Positions 28,001-35,037 of a stretch of 64,000 bases of DNA are shown in pieces. Source of the stretch: Platerodrilus igneus (taxonomy: Eukaryota > Arthropoda > Insecta > Coleoptera > Lycidae); the NCBI GenBank assembly GCA_036346225.1, contig JARFIW010001109.1:496001-560000 (forward strand). Reading direction: 5' to 3'. The notes beneath the pieces are model-generated. The model saw only the letters and a list, made by a program, of their open reading frames with translations. It was not told the DNA's origin and searched no databases. A program made the translations under genes and the position numbers. Within the stretch, counting starts at the first letter, position 1; each line of letters begins with the position of its first letter.

Positions 28001-31000
28001 TTACGATAGGAACAACCGGAAGCATTCTTATATTCCCCATATTGATGGAAGTAGCCCTGCACAGGTCTTGGTAACTAGGTTTACCAGAAGACAATTGGTT
28101 TGTCGCTAGGTAATAAATGCGACAACATCCAACTCTAAGGTGAATGGATTTATCCACCCGTGGCTGTAGATGGCAGAGCTCATCTAGACCAACAAATTTG
28201 CTTTTGAACACCATACCAATCCCTCAAGTCATATTGAAATCCTCTGCTGTGCAATGTGCAAGAAAGTATTTCGACAGCACATCAAATAAATCCCTATTGG
28301 ACTCTTCGGTAATCCCAAATCTTGCCATGCCGGTACCGCTGTACACGGACACGAACCATTTCATAATTTGGCCCAGGCCTTGGTTTGTCTTCATGAACTC
28401 TACATGCCCTACTTTATTATGCCATCTGGCATTGTTGTAGTCATCACTTTCGTAGAGTTCCAGTCTGTTAATGTACACTACTATTGTTCTCCCTTTTGGA
28501 AGCTTTTGAATCCTATGTACTAAATCGTTGATTTGTTTCAGTACTTCTTAAGGACCCTCCCAATTTCTTTGTAATTTTGTCGATAATCTGTGCACCCATC
28601 TGGGATTGTACAACCATACACGGTCTCTCATTTGAGAACCAGACATTTGCGCTTTGATATCATACCTGGTCTTCATCCGGTCACTCCCAATCTGAATATT
28701 ATTTCTTACATTTCCATTTTCTTTTATGAACCTCTTTAAGTTGTCGAATGGCTTTTGCATTTTCATGTAATTTTGTTTCTGTACTTGTTCGTGTACACCT
28801 TATTTAAAGTCCTTCAAAAACTAAAGAATTTCGCTGTCCATTTTCTGTTGTTGGTTACAAGTAATATGCATGCAAAACAAAATCATTCAAATGTCCTTTT
28901 CACTACAACCACACACACTTATCACCAATGTAATGATTTTTTGTACTTGTCCTTTGGTCTTTATTTTCAATATATGTCTAATAATTATTCCTCGCAATCC
29001 AAGTATTTACAGAGTCTTGTTTACAATTAACATTAGCTTAATCACTATTTGTAGTCACTAATTTAATCTTCTAAGTACGACGAATTAAACACTCTTATAG
29101 CATTAATCTTACTGGTAATTTATTGATCTAACACATTTATATCACATAAGCGAATTTATATTTACACTAATTTATGTACATCAAACTTATTAGGATAATT
29201 CAAACTAATACTAAAAGAACACTGCCCTATCACAGTGGGGTTCGTTCTTATATACAATAATCTTCTGTTCAAGAAAAATACAGAAAAATCTAGAATGTGC
29301 ATCACCAAACTTTTGAGTACAACCCTATTGTATTACAATATTAATCACCATTCTTATCGCTAGACAGATATGATTATATTAGGATACTTATTAATCTTCT
29401 TTTTATCTCAGACATGCCTTTTAATCTCCAAACATGAGAAAATTGGAGGTATAAATTCTGTCATTTGGTTTGAAGTGTCTATGTGAAGTTCTACCCTATC
29501 ATTCTACTGTCGTATATAAACATAAATATGTGATAAATAGTTACTGATTATTTAAATAATAACAACAAAAGTTATTGGAACAAATTCGTTTTAATTTTTT
29601 TTTTGATTCTGTTATGTTGTATTGTGCTGTATATTTGTAGTGTATTTAAGGAAGCCGTATTTTTAAACATTTTCAAATTTAAAAACAGTATATCAGAATC
29701 ATTTTGCATTGCGTGGACGTTATTTATATCATTATAGTATTTAAAGCTATTTTAGTTACACATTCTGATCCAATTTTCTCATTAGTTTTTTTTTACAGGA
29801 AGTATTAACAGGAAAATATGGTGAAGACTCAAAGCTTATTTATGACCTGGCTGATCAAGGTGGTGAAATTTTGTCTTTGAGATATGATCTCACTGTACCA
29901 TTTGCCAGATATCTGGCTATGAATAAGATTAGCAGCATTAAGCGATATCACATAGCCAAAGTTTATCGACGAGATAACCCTTCAATCACTCGTGGTCGTT
30001 ATAGAGAATTTTATCAATGTGTAAGTATATTTGCAATGTGCAGATGCAGAGATTTATGGTTATTTTTAACTCACTTAATGCTCATTAGCAGAGGCGAGCT
30101 TCACCTTTAAAATTTTAAGTAGGAAAAGATATCAAGGAGAATTTTATTTTAAATGGTATCAAATTCCCTTTTTAACACATGTTAGTTTTCAAAATTTACC
30201 AGTTAGTTTTTGAAATAATGCCAGCTAAAAACGATTACTTGTAAAATAACAAATGTTTTTCTTTCATTGATTAAAAAACTGATTCAAACTTTCATTTTAC
30301 TAAATATTCAAGATATTGATGATCTCCCGATTTTATATGGTAATACAGGTTTTGCTGAAAATGGTTTAGGATATTTTCCATCATTTCACTCACCCTGAAT
30401 AGTAAGTTGTAGACTGCCACCTCGTAAAGTACTCAGCTATGGTACAGAATTTAACCAAACATCAGACCATAGACTTCATCGATTTCAGGTCATGTTCGTA
30501 TAATAGAACAAAGTACCTCAGATTAATATTACAGAAAGGAAAAGCTGCATTAACTTCCTTAATTTTTTTGTGCTGAAAGAACACAGACTAAAGCACTGTT
30601 TTCTTACTTCCCAAACCAATTTTTACCATCAATGACTCTATTACTAACTTCTCTTAAGATGGAATGGAAGTGATCAAATTATTAAGACTGTTCTTAAGAA
30701 CGACTTGACTTTGAAAACCTTATCTACTTGAAACTTATGCCAATTAGGACATATGTTTAACAACTAGGACGGGCAACGAGCTGTACTTATGAAACAACTT
30801 GGAAACCTTGACATATTTGTGAACAATAATTTATTTACTTACAATCCCAGATAATAAAAAGATATTTTAAACAATTACCTCGACATTCATAACAAGGTTT
30901 CAAACACTAGAAGTATTTAATTTTGTTATTTCAACCAAGTAAGGAATTTAACCATGTAATAGAATTAGTAAGAAATAACGGATTGTTTATTGTTTTCCAT

Positions 31001-32305
31001 ATGGGAGTAAAAATTTATTATGAATTTGAGACCTTGTGTAGAATTGCAAATAAGTAATTTTTAGCTAATTTTTAATTTTTTTTCTGTTATACAAAATTAT
31101 TATACTCTAAAAAAATTGTTACAAAATACATTTTAATTTGATTATCTTTTAAACTTTCTGTTCCATATTGTTGTACTTTTTTGTTTTAATGAAATTTGAA
31201 AATACATTTATTTTTCACCTATTGTCATTGTCATCTGTTTTAGGATTTTGATATTGCTGGCTCCTATGATCCAATGATACCTGATGCAGAATGTATTAGA
31301 GTGGTCCATGAAATTTTGGATTCCCTTCAACTGGGTCCATATGTTATTAAATTGAACCATCGTTTACTTTTAGATGGCATGTTCGAAGCTTGTGGTGTGC
31401 CTGTTGAAAAGTTTAGATCAATTTGCTCGGCCGTTGACAAGTTAGATAAGGTAATCATTCACTTATGGTTCAGTGATGATATTTAGCTTCACATTTTGCA
31501 GTCTCCATGGGAAGAAGTTCGAAAAGAAATGGTTGATGAAAAAGGGCTTTCTGCAGAAGTAGCAGACAAAATTGGACATTATGTGGTATTGAATGGCAAA
31601 AAAGAACTCGTTGAAAAGTTATTAACAGACAGTGATCTAATTAAAGCACGAAGTGCGGTGGCTGGCTTAGAGGCAATGAAATTGCTACTTCACTATTCTG
31701 ACTTATTTGGTGTTAGCAATAACATTCTTTTTGATCTCAGCCTTGCTCGAGGCTTAGATTATTATACGGGTGTTATTTATGAGGCTGTTTTACTTGGCGA
31801 TACCACAGTTGACGGTGAACCTATTTCAGTAGGTTCAATTGCTGGAGGTGGACGTTATGATAATCTTGTGGGTATGTTTGATACAAAACATAAACAAGTT
31901 CCTTGTGTTGGTGTTTCTATTGGAATTGAACGAATTTTTGCTGTACTCGAAGCAAAACTTTTGACTAAGCAAAGTAAAGTTAGAACAACTGCTGTGGAAG
32001 TTTATGTAGCATCGGCTCAAAAAAATTTATTGGATCATAGAATGCGACTCTGTAAAGAGTTATGGGATGAAGGTTTTAAAGTTGAGCAGTCTTACAAAAG
32101 CAATCCAAAGCTTCTAGCACAACTACAACACTGTGAAGAATATAGAATTCCATTGGCTGTTATTATAGGTGAATCAGAAATAGCCAAAGGAGTTGTAAAA
32201 ATAAGAAATGTGGTAACGAGAGCAGAAGTTGAAGTTCCCAGGGCAAAGTTGTTTGAAGAGATAAGAAAACAACTACAACCACTATATTCTAATGGTTGCA
32301 GTTAG
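996..32305 (+). CDS. HisRS: Histidyl-tRNA synthetase, mitochondrial-type N-terminus, five coding exons
   Basis: Class II aminoacyl-tRNA synthetase that charges tRNA-His. Coding exons are 996-1073, 1124-1333, 29799-30020, 31244-31450 and 31502-32305; all junctions are GT-AG, in phase 0, and give 506 residues, close to the usual animal length of about 505-510. Residues 1-26 ([15 protein letters not shown]...) are basic, lack acidic residues and look like a mitochondrial targeting peptide. Residues 27-41 ([15 protein letters not shown]) are the second half of a WHEP helix. [13 protein letters not shown] opens the catalytic core; motif 2 is at about 146-170 ([15 protein letters not shown]), the HisRS-specific [10 protein letters not shown] at 320-329, GGGRYD at 355-360 and motif 3 GIERIF at 380-385. 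The anticodon-binding domain fills about 400-500. No inactivating change is visible. In many animals one HisRS gene makes cytosolic and mitochondrial forms through alternative first exons; only the mitochondrial type is visible here. Confidence 0.97.
1124..1333 (+). CDS. HisRS: HisRS coding exon 2: WHEP half and start of catalytic core
   Basis: Seventy codons, phase 0 at both ends, donor AAA|GTAAGT. It starts inside the WHEP helix ([15 protein letters not shown]) and continues into [29 protein letters not shown] domain cut at this point is expected if an alternative upstream exon supplies the first half of WHEP for the cytosolic isoform. Confidence 0.95.
1600..3112 (+). pseudogene. BEL/Pao LTR retrotransposon remnant, gag and integrase joined by a deletion
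   Basis: Three blocks of BEL/Pao coding sequence run in order on the plus strand. About 1620-1870 matches the N-terminal coiled region of gag (LVRGRG then [13 protein letters not shown]). About 2000-2130 contains the DUF1759 signature PKLDLPT followed by [12 protein letters not shown]. From 2227 an integrase reads [24 protein letters not shown], and 2700-3100 carries [13 protein letters not shown] and the C-terminal [20 protein letters not shown] segment. The protease, reverse transcriptase and RNase H are absent between gag and integrase, and there are frameshifts and stops throughout. The element is dead. It has the same orientation as HisRS. Confidence 0.85.
3556..3571 (+). promoter_or_regulatory. 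Possible BEL polypurine tract and start of 3' LTR
   Basis: AAATGGGGGCGGCC lies 440 bp beyond the integrase end and is followed directly by TGTAAAAC. A G-rich tract with GGGGGCGGC next to TG is the usual layout of the second-strand primer site and LTR start in BEL elements. No second LTR copy was found on the left, so this rests on the motif and position alone. Confidence 0.35.
3572..7035. other. Intronic sequence, possibly part of a BEL LTR at the left end
   Basis: About 3590-4700 is less AT-rich than its surroundings (for example around 4270-4560) and may be the BEL 3' LTR or another repeat; its 89-codon open frame at 4277 has no domain I recognise. From 4700 to 7035 the sequence is AT-rich with frequent stops on both strands, and I see nothing that I can name. 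Confidence 0.4.
7040..7165 (-). pseudogene. Tc1-like transposase C-terminal scrap
   Basis: On the minus strand the sequence reads [17 protein letters not shown] followed by a short stretch ending in LCIRCSK. This follows the pattern of the extreme C-terminus of Tc1-family transposases (a WxxIPQE motif followed by a RRC-containing helix). It is only about 40 codons long with no recognisable DDE core attached. The assignment is tentative. Confidence 0.35.
7170..9725. other. Intronic AT-rich sequence with one unexplained open frame
   Basis: I see no transposon or RNA gene here. The only unusual item is the 142-codon open frame at 8540-8968, listed separately. The interval 9430-9600 is somewhat less AT-rich but shows no motif I can assign. 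Confidence 0.4.
8540..8968 (+). CDS. Unrecognised hydrophobic open frame, 142 codons
   Basis: I do not recognise this frame. It has no conventional ATG start (it opens at GTG) and encodes a very hydrophobic protein with about four possible membrane segments, including [19 protein letters not shown] and [22 protein letters not shown]-rich stretch read in the right frame will often look like a membrane protein, so hydrophobicity is weak evidence. About 140 stop-free codons at this base composition is uncommon but could occur once in 64 kb by chance. A splice-acceptor-like TTTTGTTACAG lies inside the frame near 8620. It could be an exon of a nested gene or chance. Confidence 0.15.
   Translation: MVFNKLSYVDNRINYISNHTAILVLLQSICFYSNFERIPLNVIRIDYRLLVERDYLLLVVFATITFITRLLLYFKRAVTCYPFLKFTLYVSTVVLLLALGTCLILKILLHFYIFYYIMLSWMLLILSLVIHAIVGSTLELVK
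9731..10042 (-). pseudogene. Degenerate Tc1-like transposase fragment
   Basis: The frame contains [19 protein letters not shown], which follows the Tc1 layout of a helix, then (M/L)xWPxxSPDLNPIE containing the third catalytic residue. Upstream, FMKNNTDP resembles the xQQDNDPKH segment that carries the second catalytic Asp, but most of its residues are changed. The final NPIE is not preserved. It is probably an old copy beyond function. Other explanations for a 103-codon frame are possible. Confidence 0.35.
10050..17109. other. Intronic AT-rich sequence without assignable features
   Basis: I examined this 7-kb interval on both strands. Open frames of 60-90 codons (10052, 11272, 12741, 15625, 16665 on plus; 10272, 15545, 15932 on minus) show no family motif, and several overlap in different frames as chance ORFs do. 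No inverted repeats with long arms, RNA genes or LTRs were noticed. It appears to be ordinary intron, perhaps with transposons too old to read. Confidence 0.45.
17110..17821. mobile_element. Foldback MITE with 127-bp terminal inverted repeats
   Basis: The arm at 17110-17236 (starting AAAGTATCAAAAATGTTTAA) is the reverse complement of 17695-17821 (ending TAAAACATTTTTGATACTTT) with only about a dozen differences across 127 bp. The 458-bp centre has no coding frame. This is the layout of a non-autonomous DNA transposon. I could not pick out a clear target-site duplication at the arm ends, so the superfamily is open. The divergence between arms suggests it is not recent. Confidence 0.85.
17822..19045. 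other. Intronic AT-rich sequence, nothing assignable
   Basis: Very AT-rich with frequent stops in all frames. No repeat arms or motifs recognised. Confidence 0.4.
19048..19142 (+). repeat. Dispersed repeat module A, copy 1
   Basis: GACATATCTTTCGTTTGAAC and the following CTTGTACTAGCTGATGTTG, ending TACCCATA, recur at 52160-52260 with roughly 80% identity. The second copy lies just after a Gypsy pol end, so the module probably belongs to an LTR or the 3' untranslated part of that Gypsy family. Module B (20690-20835) pairs with 56212-56330 in the same order and at a similar distance. Confidence 0.7.
19265..19456. repeat. Imperfect 190-bp inverted repeat (possible MITE)
   Basis: The arm at about 19265-19335 contains AATAAATCCAATTCTG and TCTTATGTGTGCATTATG. 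Its reverse complement is at about 19382-19456 (CATAATGCACACATTAGAAT-like, then ATTGGGTTTATT). Arms are about 70 bp with roughly 80% match and a 45-bp loop. It lies between dispersed modules A and B and may be part of that larger repeat. Confidence 0.7.
20065..20601 (-). CDS. Unrecognised acidic repeat ORF, possible exon of a nested gene or transposon
   Basis: A 178-codon open frame with no family I recognise. The middle carries four degenerate copies of a unit of about 13-17 residues, as in [36 protein letters not shown] and [13 protein letters not shown]; the DNA repeats accordingly. On the minus strand a perfect donor CAG|GTAAG ends the repeat block at 20176, and a strong acceptor (TTCCTCCTCAG) ends at 20620, so 20176-20619 looks like an internal exon. 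The frame has no ATG at its start and a TGA sits between that acceptor and the open stretch, which argues against simple coding. It lies between repeat modules A and B, so a mobile-element origin is quite possible. The plus strand is also open across the repeats (about 80 codons). Confidence 0.3.
   Translation of the reverse strand: MESVLQITDLQVATQECVPTDLNDSTKEIPVAFAIIDVEVTITYHTNGEGPVEVSELISIMPVVVVKVSPDPVPISAVVDKAIPILTEVLPDFASLSNADEIRPDSIPLFNVDEILPDSAPFDEVLPDSARLSNVDEDLHDQVSLQPSLLYYGMKCIMLPNCYSNDNDVLYRPTNGIN
20690..20835 (+). repeat. Dispersed repeat module B, copy 1
   Basis: TTCTCTTTGAAAATATCTTC, then TTTGGTATTTACGATCAAAG and AACCTAACCTG, matches 56212-56330 (TTTGAAAAATATCTTCAAGA, TTTGGTATTTATGACCAAG, AGCTAACCTG). 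The motif TTGAAAATATCTTCGAGA also occurs near 53615 and 56155, so module B contains a short sub-repeat. Confidence 0.7.
20836..22571. other. Intronic AT-rich sequence, nothing assignable
   Basis: No open frame above 60 codons, no repeat arms and no RNA motifs were noticed in this 1.7-kb stretch. Confidence 0.4.
22572..22905 (+). mobile_element. Mariner-family MITE or end fragment (TACAGGGTGTC terminus)
   Basis: Starts with TACAGGGTGTCAAAGG, the TA plus CAGGGTG terminus used by insect IS630/Tc1/mariner elements; the complete element at 38987 has the same type of end. The following AGGCATTTGGGAATTTTCC, CTTTAAAATGACAATAACTT and TTTCTATCTTTTTATGCGAAA blocks give the look of a conserved non-coding terminal region. 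A possible inner or far end near 22885-22893 (TACACC) is incomplete, so I treat it as one end or a short non-autonomous copy. Confidence 0.5.
22906..24970. other. Intronic AT-rich sequence, nothing assignable
   Basis: Contains only short overlapping frames, such as 61 codons at 23993 on the minus strand. The last 150 bp (24820-24970) may be non-coding sequence belonging to the transposase fragment that follows. Confidence 0.4.
24975..25223 (-). pseudogene. Mariner-family transposase fragment, N-terminal helix-turn-helix
   Basis: The minus-strand frame reads [36 protein letters not shown] and [12 protein letters not shown]. This is the second helix-turn-helix and linker of the insect transposase family whose other copy here (39647-40706) reads STRQIAREVVVSQWKVVDVL, HKNNIRPFHFTPVQAL. 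The catalytic D-D-D/E core is missing, so it is a truncated copy. Confidence 0.75.
25224..25835. other. Intronic sequence, nothing assignable
   Basis: A 75-codon plus-strand frame at 25413 has no recognisable domain. No repeat structure seen. Confidence 0.35.
25836..26204 (+). repeat. Two short direct-repeat pairs
   Basis: CATAATCCAACACCTTTAAC at 25836-25866 recurs at 25888-25917 (52-bp spacing) with ACCAATCAG conserved in both. CGAGTTATGGCCATTACTC at 26093-26118 recurs at 26176-26204 as CGAGTTATGATAGCCATTAC, ending CATTCGGA in both. Between the first pair is the palindrome GGATTATG...CATAATCC. This is probably the remains of a repetitive non-autonomous element. Confidence 0.6.
26205..27729. 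other. Intronic AT-rich sequence, nothing assignable
   Basis: A T-rich hydrophobic frame at 27359-27586 is probably a chance product of composition. The right end may include more of the Gypsy LTR that starts at 27936 on the minus strand. Confidence 0.35.
27730..27936 (-). repeat. Gypsy 3' LTR (start part), minus orientation
   Basis: On the minus strand TGTAACAGTAATTAAGAAG begins at 27936, directly after the G-rich tract AAAGGGGTGG that follows the pol/macro frame. This is the expected polypurine tract-LTR junction. A second related stretch lies at 29280-29440: both contain CTAGAATGT and TAATATAATCATATCTGTCT-like sequence. The far end of the LTR is not determined. Confidence 0.55.
27948..28770 (-). 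pseudogene. Gypsy pol C-terminus (integrase) continuing into a macro domain
   Basis: One minus-strand frame, interrupted by two in-frame stops (28548-28550 and 28224-28226), runs from 28766 to 27948. The upstream part is the integrase C-terminal region of mdg1/412-type Gypsy elements: [72 protein letters not shown]. After about 60 linker residues the same frame gives [23 protein letters not shown] and [19 protein letters not shown]. These correspond to the ADP-ribose-binding loop and central strands of OARD1-type macro domains, which remove ADP-ribose from proteins or from O-acetyl-ADP-ribose. The end of the macro fold appears shifted or lost. Neighbours are LTR-like sequence on both sides. 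The copy is not functional. Confidence 0.8.
28800..29470 (-). repeat. Probable Gypsy 5' LTR with core promoter, minus orientation
   Basis: Upstream, in transcription sense, of the pol fragment. About 29361-29385 shares CTAGACAGAT(A)TGATTATATTA with 27803-27830 of the 3' LTR. At 29240-29260 the minus strand reads TATATAAGAACGAACCCC, then CACTGTGATAGGGCAGTG, a TATA box followed by a possible initiator. If correct, almost all of gag-pol has been deleted between this LTR and the integrase tail. Boundaries are uncertain. Confidence 0.45.
29799..30020 (+). CDS. HisRS: HisRS coding exon 3: motif 2 region
   Basis: Seventy-four codons from [17 protein letters not shown] through [17 protein letters not shown] to REFYQC, donor TGT|GTAAGT. 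Carries the ATP/histidine-contacting motif 2 arginine in RGRYREF. Confidence 0.97.
30021..31243 (+). other. HisRS intron 3 (1.2 kb)
   Basis: GTAAGT to TCTGTTTTAG. AT-rich; no transposon or other feature recognised inside. Confidence 0.9.
31244..31450 (+). CDS. HisRS: HisRS coding exon 4
   Basis: Sixty-nine codons from [16 protein letters not shown] to SAVDKLDK, donor AAG|GTAATC. The junction QC|DFDIAG is exactly conserved in animal HisRS. Followed by a 51-bp intron (31451-31501). Confidence 0.97.
31502..32305 (+). CDS. HisRS: HisRS coding exon 5: catalytic core end and anticodon-binding domain
   Basis: Codes for [10 protein letters not shown] to YSNGCS and the TAG at 32303-32305. Contains [16 protein letters not shown], motif 3 and the anticodon-binding alpha/beta domain ([40 protein letters not shown]). 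Confidence 0.98.
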   Translation, partial: SPWEEVRKEMVDEKGLSAEVADKIGHYVVLNGKKELVEKLLTDSDLIKARSAVAGLEAMKLLLHYSDLFGVSNNILFDLSLARGLDYYTGVIYEAVLLGDTTVDGEPISVGSIAGGGRYDNLVGMFDTKHKQVPCVGVSIGIERIFAVLEAKLLTKQSKVRTTAVEVYVASAQKNLLDHRMRLCKELWDEGFKVEQSYKSNPKLLAQLQHCEEYRIPLAVIIGESEIAKGVVKIRNVVTRAEVEVPRAKLFEEIRKQLQPLYSNGCS

Positions 32306-33634
32306 CTTGATTAATATTTATGTATCTTCCTGTATTTATTGTTTGCACTTAGAATTTTGCAGTATTAAGAAATTCCTTGTTTTTGTTAATTGCATTAAGT
32401 TAAAGTAATGTGAACTGTTATGCATGTACGGTCTCAGAGCCATCTCAACGTGTTTATTTTCTCCATAAGCAGATACCATTATCTGCATGTAACAGAATTA
32501 GAAATTGCTGATTATTCAATGGTCAAAATGTTTGGTATCAAGCTTCATGGTAATATAGAATGGATCAATCATGTAAGTGATTTCTGGGAATTTTATGTTA
32601 TCTGCAATTGTTACATCTCAGGGTGACTTTATTAAATTGTTTTTGGGATTTATGCTTTCTGTTCAAAATAAAAATGAACCTACATTTTGTATTTTATTTA
32701 TTAATGCGCATGCTATTTCAGTGCTACACTTTGTTATTTCTGAAAATCGGAATGTGGGGAGAAACGAAACGAATTTGAATGTAAAATAGGGTTGTGTTCA
32801 TGTAAGAAGCTCCCATTCAAAATAGAATGCAATGGGAATTCTTTATTTGTAAATAAACCTGATAAATAGTACTAGCTGTGTGGTGCAACAGCAGACCTTC
32901 TTCAAAATTCTAATGAAACATTGTGTTGCACATAAAAACAAAATAATGAGAGCCAACTGAACTTCACATAAACATGGTTGAATATGAAGGCACTGACTGT
33001 CTCTGAATATGACACGTTTGCTGAATACGAAATGGTTGTGGCTAAGTTGAAGGTGAAGTGTTAACTGGTAAACCTACGATGAAACTTTTCAATAGATATA
33101 TGGAGTGATCCTGAAAAATTTTGAAGTCTGAATTTATAATTTTATAATTAAAATTCCTGGAAAGTACTGAAAATACACCTAGAAGTTGTGGAATATAGTA
33201 GAAATTCTGGAATGTTCACTATTAACATTAAATTCTGCATTGTAGTATACACATTTATATATACGTTGTGCAAAAAGAAATTTATGCATTGTTGGATGCT
33301 GCCGCAATTAATTTCGTGAAAATGTCGATTGCGGATAATAAAATGAAAATAATTTTTTTAATGTTTAAGCCTTACCATAACATATAATTTAATAAACGTC
33401 ACTATGACATAACTCACAAGTAGGTAGCGGTCTAGCATGTTGGCAGTGATTCGTTGCTTAAGCCTTACCATAACATATAATTTAACACTTTTCCTTTTTT
33501 GAAGCGGATAACCAGGTTATATTTCATTTCCTTATAAATGGTAATCATGTAAACATGTTAGAGTTCTTTAACAACCATCAGGTTGCTAATATCTACGTAG
33601 AGCCAGGTGGATAGGAAAAAGATAGAAGGATATA
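32306..33634 (+). other. HisRS 3' UTR and downstream spacer
   Basis: AATAAA near 32668 and again near 32852 are candidate poly(A) signals 360-550 bp after the stop. Small frames at 32420 and 32577 look like chance. A 28-bp direct repeat (TTAAGCCTTACCATAACATA) is at 33365-33392 and 33458-33485, with 65 bp between the copies. Confidence 0.55.
33365..33485 (+). repeat. 28-bp direct repeat pair
   Basis: TTAAGCCTTACCATAACATA plus TAATTTAA occurs identically at 33365 and 33458. Such a pair could be target-site or replication-slippage derived; the region between it contains nothing recognisable. Confidence 0.7.
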
Positions 33635-33780
33635 GGAAGACCTAAACCAAACTATATTAGTCAAATTATTAGAAATTTAGGTTGTGAAGGGTATGTAGAG
33701 CTTTTTAGATTAGCACAGAATAGAAAAGAAGTTAGAGCTGCATCAAACCGACCTTAAGTAAGGTCGAAAACAAAATGATG
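33635..33780 (+). pseudogene. RTE-clade LINE 3' end
   Basis: The plus strand reads GRPKPNYISQIIRNLGCEGY, VELFRLAQNRKEVRAASNRP and stop (TAA about 33757). This is the conserved C-terminal tail of RTE/CFDP2-like reverse transcriptases. It is followed by AAAATGATGAATGAA, a typical RTE tail of short TGATGAA-type units. Only the last 45 codons are present, as expected for a 5'-truncated insertion. Confidence 0.8.
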
Positions 33781-33929
33781 AATGAACTGTTAGATTCTAG
33801 TTGTACAGCTGTTGTGGAATCATGTTTTCATTTTTGGGTATGGTAGTATAATAACGGAAATCGCATGAAGTTAAATTGAATTGAATTATTAATTTATTGT
33901 TGAAATATGTATTATTTTACATTTTAACA

Positions 33930-34500
33930 ATGGCTTATGAAGATAACATGAAAAATGCATTATAATTTGAAAAACTTCGAGGAGCTTTAAATCATTACGA
34001 GTGATGTATCGATGTAGAAATGCTTTTGAGGGTACATGGTTTGTATGGATTTGTTACAGCATTGAAAGTCATAAAGAAATTGTACCTGTTGAAAGTGCTA
34101 CAGTAAAAGAAAAACCGATTATGTTGGAAGGCATTGTCCTCAATTTATCTGTCATTAAGCACACAGGTAAAACCAATTGTTAATGGGTTGACTGACTCAA
34201 GAAGTGTTTGAACTACCCTTGAATCCAATTTTGAACCACGCCATAGTTGGAAGATTGCTGACTGAGTTTTTTCTATTAGTTATGCCAGAAAATTCTGTAC
34301 ATAATTTAACTAATCATTCAGCGACATTTGCCAGGGGTGCTACAAATAGTAATAATAAAAAGTGTAAACAAAAGCCTAACGTTAGGTGTTTTAATTGTAA
34401 TGAACTAGGTCATGTGATGAAAAATTGTGTGAAAGTAAACAAATCTGATGATAGAACACAATACAAGCGGCACAGTAATGTAAAATATAGATGAGAAAAT
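33930..34500 (+). pseudogene. Copia-like gag with CCHC zinc knuckle
   Basis: From ATG at 33930 fragments resemble Copia gag: FEKLRGALNHYE then CIDVEMLLRVHGLYGFVT, split by stops and frameshifts. At 34390 the frame reads CFNCNELGHVMKNC, a complete CX2CX4HX4C zinc knuckle preceded by a basic and Asn-rich stretch. A short protease-like region may follow to 34600. No reverse transcriptase is attached. The knuckle is certain; the Copia assignment rests on the order and the N-terminal motif. Confidence 0.65.
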
Positions 34501-34839
34501 AATAACAATCGTACGGGTGCTTATGTGTCTTCTGATTTACAGGAACATTCGAACATAGGCGTAGCGGTGTGCTCATTTAAATCTCGAAAACATGTACATA
34601 GCAATTACACATGAAATCGTCTTGAGTGTTAACAATATTAATAAAGAAGACCCGCCACAGTATATACAATGTATTTATTTGTCGAAGTGTACATGCCATG
34701 TTTGTTAGATTCCGATGTCTGTTTGTGGTTTTTATAATGTCATCATCCTTTATTATCTAAATTATTTTTATAGAAACCCAAATTTGAATTATGATGTTTA
34801 ATTAAGAATAATTATTTATGAAGTCTTTTATACAATAAT

Positions 34840-34970
34840 TAACAATATAGTTTCTTATTGTCAAATTATATTAAAATCAAACTAATTCAATAAATATAGC
34901 TCATTTGAATTAGTTTAATGGATTATAAGTTTTTAATATAACTTGACAGTAAGTAACTATATCGTTAACT
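34840..34970. repeat. 130-bp imperfect palindrome
   Basis: ATATAGTTTCTTATTGTCAA then ATTATATTAAAA and CAAACTAATTCAA on the left pairs with TTGAATTAGTTTAA, TTTTTAATATAACTTGAC and AGTAAGTAACTATAT on the right, around a short centre (TAAATATAGCTCAT). It could form a long hairpin and may be a small MITE. Confidence 0.7.
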
Positions 34971-35006
34971 TTTTATCTGTATAACTTTCACATACTTAGT
35001 TGTAGT

Positions 35007-35037
35007 AGCACCGAAGATGGCTAATGCCGAAAGCGCT
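35007..35037 (+). other. Small hairpin motif of a retroelement tail
   Basis: AGCACCGAAGATGGCTAATG followed by CCGAAAGCGCT. GGC and GCC flank a four-base loop, with GAAGA before and GAAA after, closed by AGC/GCT. Sequences of the form CTGAAGATGG...CCGAAA recur at the ends of several animal retroelements. A hammerhead-like core would need T where C is found at the second core position, so ribozyme activity is unlikely in this copy. Confidence 0.3.

Larger units (their letters stand above)
1334..29798 (+). other. HisRS intron 2 (28.5 kb), a transposon sink
   Basis: GTAAGT at 1334 to a T-rich TTTTTTTTACAG acceptor ending at 29798. The flanking exons join in phase within a conserved sequence ([18 protein letters not shown]), so no coding exon is missing between them. 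The intron is more than half of the gene's non-coding length and holds at least eight recognisable mobile-element remnants, listed separately. Confidence 0.93.

Noticed and set aside
31835..32020. 61-codon minus-strand frame
   Set aside because: Antisense shadow of HisRS exon 5.
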